13,877 nt of DNA, taken from CAZXBB01 sp964638815 (GTDB taxonomy: Bacteria > Planctomycetota > Phycisphaerae > Phycisphaerales > SM1A02). Where the stretch lies: NCBI GenBank assembly GCA_964638815.1, contig CAZXBB010000115.1, positions 1-13,877 on the forward strand, read 5' to 3'. Shown piece by piece: positions 6,407 to 13,690 of the stretch. Under the pieces are notes generated by a model. The model was not told the origin of the DNA, searched no databases, and worked only from the letters and a program-made list of their open reading frames with translations. Each line of letters opens with the position of its first letter. The stretch's first letter is position 1. The position numbers and the translations under genes are program-made.

Positions 6407-8845
6407 ATGAGCGCGCTCGATCGCAAGATGTTCCGGGACCTCGTGCACATGAAGGGGCAGGCGATCGCGATCTGCCTCGTGATGGCGTGCGGGGTCGCGA
6501 CGTTCGTGATGTCGCTCGTCATGCTGCGCTCGCTCGAGGTCACGCTCGAGACCTACTACGAGCAGTACCGCTTCGCCGACGTCTTCGCCCACGTGAAGCG
6601 CGCTCCCGCCGCGCTCCGCGACAGGATCGCGGACATTCCCGGCGTCGCCCGCGTCGAGACCCGGGTCGTCGAGGGCGTGACGCTGGACATGCCCGACCTG
6701 GCGGAGCCGGCAGTGGGGCGTCTGATCTCGCTTCCGGACGGGGGCACGCCGGCGCTGTGCGCGCTTCACCTGCGCGCCGGCCGCCTGCCGGAGCGCGGTC
6801 GTGAACGTGAGGTCGTCGTCAGCGAGCCCTTCGCCGAGGCGCACGGCCTGCATCCCGGCGATCACGTCGTCGCGATCATCGAGGGCCGGCTCGACGAGCT
6901 GCGCGTCGTCGGCATCGCGCTGTCGCCGGAGTACATCTACCAGATCAAGCCGGGCGACATGCTGCCGGACGATCGGCGGTTCGGCGTCTTCTGGATGCCG
7001 GAGACGGAGCTCGCCTCTGCTTTCGACATGGAGGGCGCGTTCAACGACGTCGTCATCGCGCTCATGCCGGGCGCCGACGAGGCCGATGTCATCGCTGCGG
7101 TCGATCGCCTGACGGAGCCGTACGGAAGCCTCGGCGCGCACGGGCGCGAGGATCAGACCTCCCACGAGTTCGTCTCGAACGAGATCAGGGAGCTCCGCGG
7201 TACCGCCGTCGTCGCTCCGGCGATCTTCCTGGCCGTCGCCGGGTTCCTGCTGAACGTCGTCGTCTCGCGGCAGGTGAGCGCGCAGCGGGAGCAGATCGCG
7301 GCGCTCAAGGCGCTCGGGTACGGCCGCCGCGAGATCGGGGTGCACTATCTCAAGCTCGTCGGCATGATCACGATTGTCGCGGTCGTGGCCGGAACCGCGG
7401 TGGGGGCGTGGATGGCAGCCGGGCTCACGGAGATGTACGCACAGTTCTTCCACTTCCCCGTGCTCGACATGGCGTTCGACGTGCGGACGCCTGTGCTCGC
7501 GCTCCTCGTGAGCGGAGGCGCCGCGTTCGCGGGGACGATGGGAGCGGTGCTGCGGGCGATGCGCCTGCCGCCGGCGGAGGCGATGCGACCCGCTCCGCCG
7601 CCGAACTACAGGCCCACGATTCTCGAGCGCACCGGCTTCGAGCGGTTCCTGTCGCCCGCCGCGCGCATGATCCTCCGCAACTTCGAGCGCCGGCCCGTGA
7701 AGGCGGCGCTGTCCTGCATGGGCATCGCGCTCGGATCGGCGGTGCTCGTTCTCGGGGCTTTCATGGAGGACGCGATCGAGTACGTCATCGTGCTCCAGTT
7801 CGAGGTCGTGCAGCGATACGACCTCTCGGTCGCCTGGACGGACCCGCGCACGTCCGAGGCGACCGCCGTGATCCGCGGGCTTCCTGGCGTCCGTCTCGTC
7901 GAGCCATACCGATCGGTGCCCGTTCGTCTCCGCGCCGGGCATCGTTCGCGCCGCCTGGGGATCATGGGCCTCGAGCCGGAGGGGACGCTCTTCCAGATGG
8001 TGGACGTCGAGGGGGAGCGCGTGCCCATCGCGTCCGACGGGCTCGTGCTCTCGAAGAAGCTTGGCGAGCTGCTGCACGTCGGCGTCGGGGACGAGGTCGA
8101 GATGGAGGTCCTCGAAGGCCGGAAGCCGGTGGTGCGCGCGCCCGTCGCCGCGCTCGTGTCCGGCGACGGGGGCACGTCCGCCGCCGGCCGTCGCGACGGG
8201 TCCGGTCCGCGGGTTCCGATCGCCTCGCTGGTGTCGGACTTCCAGGGGCTGTCGGCTTACACGAGCCGCGCGTCGCTGAACCGGCTGCTCGGGGAGGGCG
8301 CGATCACCAGCGGCGCGTTCATCGCGGCGGACCGGCGCCACATCGATGCGCTCTTTCGACGCCTGAAGGAGACCCCGCTCGTTGCCGCGGTGACGCTCAA
8401 GGACGCTGCGGTCGAGAGCTTCCGCGATACGATGGCGGAGCACCTGATGCGCATGCGCGCGTTCAACATCGGGTTTGCCGTGATCATTGCGTTCGGCGTC
8501 GTGTACAACAGCGCGCGGATTTCACTCGCCGAGCGAAGTCGCGAGCTTGCGACGCTGCGCGTGATCGGCTTCACGCGGGCGGAGATCTCGATGATCCAGC
8601 TCGGCGAGCTGGCCGTCCTCGCGCTGATCGGAATCCCGGCCGGGCTGGTCGTCGGCTACCTCTTCGCGGTCCTGACGACCAGCGTGTTCGACACCGAGCT
8701 CTTCCGCATCCCCCTGGTGATCGAGCGATCGACCTACGCGATGGCTGCGGTCGTCGTCATGATCGCCGCCCTGGCCTCGGGCCTCGCGGTGCGGCGGCTG
8801 CTCGACCGGCTCGACCTGGTGGCGGTCCTGAAGAGCAGGGAATAG
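6407..8845 (+). CDS. ABC transporter permease with two FtsX domains
   Basis: An 812-residue membrane subunit of the MacB-fold (type VII) ABC family. Eight helices are predicted by eye near 17-40, 268-288, 316-340, 362-383, 432-452, 685-703, 733-757 and 776-797. This gives two four-helix units, each with a large extracytoplasmic domain (about 41-265 and 453-684) between its first and second helix. Both FtsX cores are recognisable (SAQREQIAALKALGYGRREI at 291-310; RSRELATLRVIGFTRAEI at 710-727). Single-unit MacB or DevC proteins are about half this size, so this is a fused two-unit permease, as in YbbP-like proteins. A Gly/Ser/Arg-rich insert (about 585-602) interrupts the second extracytoplasmic domain. 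It lies between its ATPase and its membrane-fusion protein. The substrate is unknown. Confidence 0.9.
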   Translation: MSALDRKMFRDLVHMKGQAIAICLVMACGVATFVMSLVMLRSLEVTLETYYEQYRFADVFAHVKRAPAALRDRIADIPGVARVETRVVEGVTLDMPDLAEPAVGRLISLPDGGTPALCALHLRAGRLPERGREREVVVSEPFAEAHGLHPGDHVVAIIEGRLDELRVVGIALSPEYIYQIKPGDMLPDDRRFGVFWMPETELASAFDMEGAFNDVVIALMPGADEADVIAAVDRLTEPYGSLGAHGREDQTSHEFVSNEIRELRGTAVVAPAIFLAVAGFLLNVVVSRQVSAQREQIAALKALGYGRREIGVHYLKLVGMITIVAVVAGTAVGAWMAAGLTEMYAQFFHFPVLDMAFDVRTPVLALLVSGGAAFAGTMGAVLRAMRLPPAEAMRPAPPPNYRPTILERTGFERFLSPAARMILRNFERRPVKAALSCMGIALGSAVLVLGAFMEDAIEYVIVLQFEVVQRYDLSVAWTDPRTSEATAVIRGLPGVRLVEPYRSVPVRLRAGHRSRRLGIMGLEPEGTLFQMVDVEGERVPIASDGLVLSKKLGELLHVGVGDEVEMEVLEGRKPVVRAPVAALVSGDGGTSAAGRRDGSGPRVPIASLVSDFQGLSAYTSRASLNRLLGEGAITSGAFIAADRRHIDALFRRLKETPLVAAVTLKDAAVESFRDTMAEHLMRMRAFNIGFAVIIAFGVVYNSARISLAERSRELATLRVIGFTRAEISMIQLGELAVLALIGIPAGLVVGYLFAVLTTSVFDTELFRIPLVIERSTYAMAAVVVMIAALASGLAVRRLLDRLDLVAVLKSRE

Positions 8846-8858
8846 GGTTCACCTCATC

Positions 8859-10133
8859 ATGCCAGTGTGGATGCGAAGAGCAGCGTTCGGCATCGTCGTC
8901 CTGGGAATCGTCGCGGTCCTCGCGTGGGCGTTCCGGCCGGTCCCGATCCCGGTGGACGTGGCGTCGGTGCGTCGCGGCCCGATCGCGGTCACCGTTGACG
9001 AGGACGGACGCACGCGCATCCGGGAGCGGTACACCGTGTCGTCGCCGCTCACCGGGCGTCTGCGCCGGATCACGCTGGACCCGGGCGACCCGGTCAGGGA
9101 GGGCGAGACGATCGTTGCCATCATCGAGCCGACGGACCCGCGCCTGCTGGATGCCCGTGAGCTCGCCGAGGCGGAAGCGCGGGTCCGCGCGGCGGAGGCC
9201 GCGGTCAGGCGATCGCAGGCCGAGAGCGAGCGGGCCCGCGCCGCTTACGACTTCGCCGAGGACGAGCTCGCGGACCTGCGCGAGGCGTTCGCGAAGGGGG
9301 GGGCCGGTCCACGCGAAGTCGAGGAGCAGGAGTCGCTCCACCGCATGGCGATGGAGGACCACCGTTCGGCGATGTTCGGCGGCGAGATCGCGACGTTCGA
9401 GCTCGAGCAGGCGCGGAGCGCGCTGCTGCACACGACCGGCGGCGACGGCCCGCCGGAGGCGCAGTTCCCGATTCGCGCCCCGATCAGCGGCAAGGTGCTG
9501 CGCGTCCTCCAGGAGAGCGTCGCGGTCGTCCAGCCGGGCACGCCGCTGCTGGAGCTCGGGAACCCCGCCGATCTCGAGATCGTCATCGACGTCCTCTCGA
9601 CGGACGCGGTACGGATCCGCGAGGGGGCGAGGATCGTCATCGACCACTGGGGCGGCGACACGCCGCTCGAGGCGACGGTGCGGCTGGTGGAGCCCTCCGC
9701 CTTCACAAAGGTGTCGGCCCTCGGCGTTGACGAGCAGCGGGTGAACGTGATCGCCGATTTCGTCACGCCGTTCGCCGAACGCGCGACGCTGGCGGACGGA
9801 TACCGGATCGAGGCGCGCATCGTGCTCTGGGAAGCCGCAGACGAGCTGCTCGTGCCGTCGAGCGCGCTCTTCCGGTCGGACGCGCCGCCGCCCGCGGCCG
9901 GCGGCGCCGGGAACGTCGCGAACGCGGCCGACGAGGACGCCGCGCGCGACGACGGCTGGGCCGTCTACGTCGTCGAGCGGGGGCGGGCGGTGTTGCGGCA
10001 GATCGTGATCGGCCGCAGGACCGGGCTGGTCGCGCAGGTGCGAGAAGGGCTGGGGCCGGGCGACGTCGTGATCGTCCATCCGTCCGACAAGATCACGAGC
10101 GGCGCGCGCGTGCAGCGACGGAGCGGGGCGTGA
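8859..10133 (+). CDS. Membrane-fusion (HlyD/MacA/DevB-type) periplasmic adaptor
   Basis: A 424-residue adaptor subunit. An N-terminal helix (9-25) anchors it in the inner membrane. Two half lipoyl domains (about 56-90, with SSPLTGRLRRITLDPGDPV, and 203-235, with IRAPISGKVLRVLQ and VQPGTPLLELG) flank an alpha-helical hairpin (about 96-190, rich in Ala, Glu and Arg). A beta-barrel (about 238-320) and a membrane-proximal domain with VPSSALFR and VREGLGPGDVVIVHPSDKI follow. A low-complexity Ala/Asp-rich loop (about 341-366) interrupts the last domain. A run of 8 G at 9296-9303 lies in the hairpin but the frame stays correct through it. Such proteins join an ABC permease to an outer-membrane channel; no TolC-like gene is in the window. 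The gene starts 13 nt after the permease stop, with only a weak Shine-Dalgarno, and its stop overlaps the next gene. Confidence 0.9.
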   Translation: MPVWMRRAAFGIVVLGIVAVLAWAFRPVPIPVDVASVRRGPIAVTVDEDGRTRIRERYTVSSPLTGRLRRITLDPGDPVREGETIVAIIEPTDPRLLDARELAEAEARVRAAEAAVRRSQAESERARAAYDFAEDELADLREAFAKGGAGPREVEEQESLHRMAMEDHRSAMFGGEIATFELEQARSALLHTTGGDGPPEAQFPIRAPISGKVLRVLQESVAVVQPGTPLLELGNPADLEIVIDVLSTDAVRIREGARIVIDHWGGDTPLEATVRLVEPSAFTKVSALGVDEQRVNVIADFVTPFAERATLADGYRIEARIVLWEAADELLVPSSALFRSDAPPPAAGGAGNVANAADEDAARDDGWAVYVVERGRAVLRQIVIGRRTGLVAQVREGLGPGDVVIVHPSDKITSGARVQRRSGA

Positions 10134-11608
10134 GCGTGTCGGACCTCGAGTCGCATCTCCTCGCCGCCCGCGACGCCTGCCAGCGGCGCCACTTCACCGC
10201 CGCGCGCGACTTCTGCCGCCGGGCGCTGGCCGTGAACCGGCGGGACGTCCGCGCGATCATGCTTCTCGCCGAGGTCGCGCGGGGCATGAACCGCCCCGAC
10301 GAGGAGCTGGAGCACGTGACGACCGCGGTCCGGCTCCATCCGAAGCGGCCCGATCTGCGGTACCAGCTCGGCCGGCTCCTCGGCACGCGCGGCGAGTATG
10401 CGAAGGCGATGACGCAGTTCGACAAGGCGCTCCGGATCGATCCTTTGCTCGTTCCGCCGGTGATCGGCAAGGCCGTCGTGTACGAGCTGCAGCGCGACCA
10501 CGCGAAGGCGAGGGCGCTGCTCGAGCCGCTCATGCGGGCGCATCCCGAGTCGCCGGACGTGGCGATGGTCTATTTGCGGCTCCTCCTGCGCGCCGACGAG
10601 CCCGACCGCGCGATCGAGGTCGGTCGCCGCGTGGTCGAGGCCGGTCGGGGCGATCCGGCGTCGCAGCGCGAGACGTGGTTCCTGCTGTCCCGCGCGTACG
10701 AGCGGAAGGGCGACTGCGCGGCCGCGTTCGACTGCGCGGGACGGGGCAACGCGCTCTCCGCCGACCGCTTCGTCCCCGACGACTACCGGCGCCTGGTGGA
10801 CGATATCATTGCGACGTTCACGGCCGGGCGGATGGCGAAGCTGCCGCGTGCGGAGCCGTGCGAGGTGCCGGTCTTCATCGTCGGGGTTCCCCGCTGCGGG
10901 TCCACGCTCGTCGAGCAGATCATCAGCAGCCATCCGCAGGCGGCGGGCTTGGGCGAGAGCCGGGTGATGGCTGCAATCCGTCGCGAGATGCCGATCCGGA
11001 TCGAGGCCGCCGTGGGATACCCGCAGTGCGTGACGAGCCTGACGCGCGACGACGTGCGCGACTTCAGTCGCGAGTACCTGGACGAGGCGCAGCGGGTCGA
11101 CCGCGCGGCGCTCCGCATCACGGACAAGGCTCTCGACAACGGTCAGCATCTCGGGCTCATCAACCTGCTCTTTCCCGCCGGACGCGTCATCCACTGCCGG
11201 CGTGATCCGGTGGACAGTTGCCTGTCGTGCTACCTGAACCCCTTCGCGCCGGGCGAGTTCGCCGCCGGCAGCGATCTCGGCCATCTCGCGTTCCACTACC
11301 GGCAGTATGCGCGGCTGATGGACCATTGGCGCGCCGTCATCGACATGCCGTTCCTCGAGATCGCGTACGAAGACCTCGTGCGCGACCAGGAGGCGGTGTC
11401 GCGACGCCTGATCGACTTCTGCGGGCTCGCATGGGACGACGCATGTCTCCACTTCCACGAGACGAAACGCACCAACCAGACGCTCAGCTACGAGCAGGTG
11501 CAGCGTCCGATGTACGCGACCTCGGTCGGCCGGGCCGGCCGGTTCGGGGCGCTCCTCGATCCCCTCCGGGCGGCGCTGGCGTCGGCGGATGACCGGTGCG
11601 CGGGCTGA
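10130..11608 (+). CDS. TPR-containing sulfotransferase
   Basis: A 492-residue protein starting at GTG (10130), overlapping the adaptor stop as GTGA. A second in-frame GTG lies at 10136. Residues about 5-225 are TPR-like helical repeats (for example RYQLGRLLGTRGEYAKAMTQ, 77-96). Residues 246-480 are a sulfotransferase domain of the type common after TPRs in bacteria. It has the PAPS 5'-phosphosulfate loop PVFIVGVPRCGSTL (247-260), LGES (274-277), TDKALDN (331-337), and the 3'-phosphate-binding segment VIHCRRDPVDSCLSCY (353-368) with R358 and S363. YEDLV and DFCGLAWDDACL complete the fold. It should transfer sulfate from PAPS to a hydroxyl or tyrosine acceptor, with the TPRs binding a protein or carrier. 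The loop reads PRCGST where PRSGTT is commoner. No signal peptide is seen, so it probably acts in the cytoplasm before export. Confidence 0.88.
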   Translation: MSVSDLESHLLAARDACQRRHFTAARDFCRRALAVNRRDVRAIMLLAEVARGMNRPDEELEHVTTAVRLHPKRPDLRYQLGRLLGTRGEYAKAMTQFDKALRIDPLLVPPVIGKAVVYELQRDHAKARALLEPLMRAHPESPDVAMVYLRLLLRADEPDRAIEVGRRVVEAGRGDPASQRETWFLLSRAYERKGDCAAAFDCAGRGNALSADRFVPDDYRRLVDDIIATFTAGRMAKLPRAEPCEVPVFIVGVPRCGSTLVEQIISSHPQAAGLGESRVMAAIRREMPIRIEAAVGYPQCVTSLTRDDVRDFSREYLDEAQRVDRAALRITDKALDNGQHLGLINLLFPAGRVIHCRRDPVDSCLSCYLNPFAPGEFAAGSDLGHLAFHYRQYARLMDHWRAVIDMPFLEIAYEDLVRDQEAVSRRLIDFCGLAWDDACLHFHETKRTNQTLSYEQVQRPMYATSVGRAGRFGALLDPLRAALASADDRCAG

Positions 11609-11646
11609 GACGGCGTCCGGGCGGCGGAGTTTGCCTTTTGTTCTAG

Positions 11647-11663
11647 CCCGGAGGGGCTCCGGG
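11647..11663 (+). terminator. Hairpin downstream of the sulfotransferase operon
   Basis: A perfect 7-bp stem, CCCGGAG (11647-11653) with CTCCGGG (11657-11663), loop GGG. It sits 38 nt after the operon's last stop and directly before the extended -10 of the next gene. The sequence before it is T-rich, but what follows is not, so it is not a classical U-tract terminator on either strand. It may end the operon or lie within the next promoter's spacer. Confidence 0.35.
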
Positions 11664-11664
11664 G

Positions 11665-11673
11665 TGGTATAAG
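11665..11673 (+). promoter_or_regulatory. Candidate extended -10 of the second dockerin gene
   Basis: TG-G-TATAAG: an extended -10 with five of six matches to TATAAT. Transcription would start near 11680, giving a leader of about 50 nt with the Shine-Dalgarno AAGGAG (11714-11719). No -35 is found at normal spacing because the GC hairpin 11647-11663 occupies the spacer. Confidence 0.5.
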
Positions 11674-11713
11674 CCACAGGGCGAGCCGCCGGGATGCGGT
11701 CCGCCACCGGAGA

Positions 11714-11719
11714 AAGGAG
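11714..11719 (+). promoter_or_regulatory. Shine-Dalgarno of the second dockerin gene
   Basis: AAGGAG 10 nt before the ATG at 11730. It favours this start over an in-frame ATG at 11694, which would put charged residues before the signal peptide. Confidence 0.65.
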
Positions 11720-11729
11720 TACCCCTGTC

Positions 11730-12308
11730 ATGAGAGCTGACCGACTGTGGTTCATCGCCGCCGTGGTCTCCGCGGCCTCGATCGCCCAGGCCGGCACGAT
11801 CGTCCTGCCCGACGTCATCGTCGGGAACACGTGCGGCGAGGACGACACCTGCGAGTTCCTGTTTCCGGACGCGCCGGACGCCCACTACGAGTTCGAGGTT
11901 ATCCGGACCGTCTCCCGGACCTTCCACATGTGCGGAAGCGGGGACTGGGACAGCGTGCTGGTGATCGGGAACGACACGTGCGGAGACGAGATTGGCCTCG
12001 GCGACAACCTCTGCGTGCTGTACGGCGGCGGAGGCCACGGCATCCTGCGCATCACCGGCCTGAAGGCCGGAACGTACGCGATCACGATCGATGGCTTCAA
12101 CACCCAGCAGTGCGGCGATTACGCGCTGCACGCGTACTGCTCGGCCGACGTCGATCGTGACGGGATCATCCGGTTCGCGGACGTCCTCGACATCCTCGGC
12201 GCGTTCGGCACCGACTGCTCGCTCTGCCCGGAGGATATCGATCTCGACGGCACCGTGGACTTCGCCGACCTGCTGATCATCCTTGGCGACTGGGGGACGT
12301 GCGAGTAA
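11730..12308 (+). CDS. Small secreted protein with PPC-like beta domain and dockerin tail
   Basis: A 192-residue exported protein. The signal peptide is MRADRLWFIAAVVSAASIAQA with cleavage near 21. Residues about 30-137 resemble the pre-peptidase C-terminal (PPC-like) beta-sandwich modules common in planctomycetes. Typical elements are YEFEVIRTVSRTFHMCGSG, DWDSVLVIGNDTCG, and LKAGTYAITIDGF followed by CGDYALHAYC, with paired cysteines at 35/41, 68, 84, 95, 128 and 137. Residues 139-192 are two dockerin-type calcium loops, DVDRDGIIRFADVLDILGAF and DIDLDGTVDFADLLIILGDW. PPC domains usually sit on secreted proteases or surface proteins as binding or folding modules; no catalytic domain is present here, so it may be a stand-alone surface or scaffold-binding protein. 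It has its own promoter and appears monocistronic. Confidence 0.85.
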   Translation: MRADRLWFIAAVVSAASIAQAGTIVLPDVIVGNTCGEDDTCEFLFPDAPDAHYEFEVIRTVSRTFHMCGSGDWDSVLVIGNDTCGDEIGLGDNLCVLYGGGGHGILRITGLKAGTYAITIDGFNTQQCGDYALHAYCSADVDRDGIIRFADVLDILGAFGTDCSLCPEDIDLDGTVDFADLLIILGDWGTCE

Positions 12309-12346
12309 GCGCGAATGCCGGTTACCTGAGCCGCAAGGGTCTGGCG

Positions 12347-12694
12347 TTTCCCGCTTTCCGTTTCCCGTTGTTCAATTGACCGTTCCGCGGTTCCTGATTC
12401 CGCGTTCCCGGTTCCCCATTTGCGCCGGATCAAGGCGACTGCAGCGTCTTCGATGCCGTCCGGATCGACGAGCTCAGGATGGTTGCGCGCTCGTTCGTTT
12501 CACGCCGGCTGCGTTTCACAAGACGGGCGGCGATGTCGTCCCCCTTCCGGCACGTCGGCACCGTACGGCCTGGGCATGCGGGAGTCGGTCGCAGCACCTC
12601 CGGAAGCGGGGAACGGGGAACGGGGAATCGGGGAACGGGGAATCGGGAACCTCAGAACGGTCAATTGAACAATGGGAAACGGGGAGTCGGGAAT
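12347..12694. repeat. Long imperfect inverted repeat with perfect 18-nt core
   Basis: Left arm about 12347-12417, right arm about 12608-12694, spaced by about 190 bp. The core TTGTTCAATTGACCGTTC (12368-12385) is matched exactly, in reverse complement, at 12655-12672. Around the core the arms continue as degenerate TTCCCG/CGGGAA units, for example TTTCCCG repeated in the left arm and GGGGAAC/GGGGAATC in the right. The unit type matches the intergenic GGGAATCGGGAA-like degenerate repeats known from several GC-rich bacterial genomes. The arms could fold the transcript of either flanking gene into a long hairpin, or mark a small non-autonomous element. No transposase is nearby. Confidence 0.75.
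12608..12647 (+). repeat. GGGGAAC/GGGGAATC tandem G-tract repeat
   Basis: Five GGGG runs (12608-12611, 12615-12618, 12622-12625, 12630-12633, 12637-12640) followed by GGG (12645-12647), spaced by AAC or AATC. The spacing satisfies the usual G-quadruplex pattern of four or more G-runs with short loops. It forms the inner part of the right arm of the inverted repeat. Confidence 0.75.
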
Positions 12695-12780
12695 CCCCGA
12701 GTACCGCCTTCGCTGCGGTCACCGTGCCAGGAACCCCACGCAGACGCGAGGCACCGAAAACCGCCACGGCCTCGTCGGTC

Positions 12781-12821
12781 GTGGTGGTTCCGGGTGGTGG
12801 TTCGGTCCGGGTGTTTCCGGG
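12781..12821. repeat. Short imperfect GTGGTGGTTCCGG tandem repeat
   Basis: Three imperfect copies read GTGGTGGTTCCGG, GTGGTGGTTCGGTCCGG and GTGTTTCCGG. The run lies just past the 3' end of the PEP-CTERM-like gene. Function unknown. Confidence 0.5.
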
Positions 12822-12828
12822 CGCGCCG

Positions 12829-13578
12829 TCAGTCAACACGCCGCCGCCGCCGCGATCCTGCTGCGCCCAGCAGGAGGAGCAGGGCCGTCGGGGGGGCGGG
12901 CACGACGCGGATGCTGAGGCTCTTCTTGGAGATCGAGGCGGCGGTTTCCGCCATGCTCGCCGCGCTCAGCGTGTTCGTGATCGTGAGCGAGAGACGGGTC
13001 GCGCTGCCGGTGACGCCGCGGGATGAGAGCAACGCGTCAAGATTGAGATCCAGCATGCCCTCCCAGAGGTTCGACCCCGCGCCGTCCTCGCCGATCGAGA
13101 AGCTGCCGCCCGACGGCGTGTACATCATCAGCGTGTTGATCCCGATCGGGTCGACCGCCATGCCGTCGACCTCGAGCACGTTGATGATCACCGCGGCCGC
13201 AACCGCGGCGAACGCGTCGTTGATCAGCCCTGACAGGGTGTACGAACCGGATTCCCGGAACGACAGCGCGTGGATCGCGTTGCCGTCGTGGGCGTCGATG
13301 GTGGTGTTCAGGATGCCCGTCGAGATGTCCGCGCCCCCCATGCCGGCGGCCGACGAGGAGAACGACATGTTGTTGAACGTGAGCGAATCGCCGGTGACCG
13401 TCGGCGCGCCGAAAAGCGGCCCGGGATCGGTGTCGGAAGATTCGTTGACATTGAGGTAATCGACGGTGCTGCCGGCGAAGTCGCCGTACAGGATCAGTCC
13501 GGCGTCGGCCGACGAGACCGCCGTCCCGACCACGATTGTCCCTGCGATGAGGGCACAGGCGAACAGCTGACGCTGCAT
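12829..13578 (-). CDS. Secreted protein with PEP-CTERM-like C-terminal tail
   Basis: A 249-residue exported protein of unknown function. The start at 13578 gives a signal peptide (MQRQLFACALIAGTIVVGTA… ending about SSADA, residue 26). The body is small-residue-rich and probably all-beta (LTFNNMSFSSS, GSYTLSGLIND, SLTITNTLS). The C-terminus is VVPAPPTALLLLLGAAGS followed by five arginines (225-247): a Pro-rich motif, a hydrophobic helix and a basic end. This is a PEP-CTERM variant with VPAPP in place of VPEP, the signal processed by exosortase in other bacteria; exosortase is not in the window. The short GC-rich helix and long Arg run are typical of planctomycete versions. There is no canonical Shine-Dalgarno; the leader is a GA-rich purine tract (13585-13618). 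Confidence 0.8.
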   Translation of the reverse strand: MQRQLFACALIAGTIVVGTAVSSADAGLILYGDFAGSTVDYLNVNESSDTDPGPLFGAPTVTGDSLTFNNMSFSSSAAGMGGADISTGILNTTIDAHDGNAIHALSFRESGSYTLSGLINDAFAAVAAAVIINVLEVDGMAVDPIGINTLMMYTPSGGSFSIGEDGAGSNLWEGMLDLNLDALLSSRGVTGSATRLSLTITNTLSAASMAETAASISKKSLSIRVVPAPPTALLLLLGAAGSRRRRRVD

Positions 13579-13662
13579 GTGGGGTCTCTCTCTCTTCGCT
13601 TCTCTCTTCTCGTCCCGACCGGGCCTCTCAAAACCCGCTCGGACCACCTGCGTGGACGCCCA

Positions 13663-13690
13663 AGCCTACCACAGCGATTATCGGGGTCAA
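13663..13690 (-). promoter_or_regulatory. Candidate promoter of the PEP-CTERM-like gene
   Basis: On the minus strand TTGACC (13690-13685, five of six to TTGACA), a 16-nt spacer, then TAGGCT (13668-13663) preceded by TGG as an extended -10. The transcript would start near 13656, leaving a leader of about 78 nt that includes the purine-rich tract before the ATG. Confidence 0.5.

Larger units (their letters stand above)
12309..12828. other. 520-bp gene-free stretch carrying repeats
   Basis: Separates convergent genes: the dockerin gene ends at 12308 and the PEP-CTERM-like gene ends at 12829. Its open frames are low-complexity readings of the G-rich repeats and resemble no protein. It holds the inverted repeat 12347-12694, G tracts at 12608-12647 and a GT-rich tandem repeat at 12781-12821. 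No RNA gene or U-tract terminator is recognised. Confidence 0.6.

Noticed and set aside
9296..9303. Eight-G run in the adaptor gene as a frameshift site
   Set aside because: The protein reads as continuous adaptor sequence on both sides in the given frame, so there is no sign of an error or programmed shift.
7408..9744. Very long plus-strand open frame (about 778 codons) across the permease and adaptor genes
   Set aside because: Frame-shifted shadow of two well-supported genes; its translation is Arg/Ala/Gly-rich with no domain, an expected artefact of high GC at third codon positions.
11631..11636. TTGCCT as the -35 of the second dockerin gene promoter
   Set aside because: It is 31 nt from the TATAAG box, far beyond the 16-18 nt needed; the extended -10 is kept alone.
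12608..12672. CRISPR-like repeat array
   Set aside because: Units are only 7-8 nt long with no unique spacers, and no cas gene is present.
12347..12694. Inverted repeat as an insertion sequence
   Set aside because: No transposase, and the roughly 190-bp interior cannot encode one; at most a non-autonomous element. No target duplication was recognised by eye.
12283..13459. Open frames reading through the G-tract repeats (for example GERGTGNRGTGNRE)
   Set aside because: Low-complexity products of the repeat with no start signal; they also run antisense to the PEP-CTERM-like gene.
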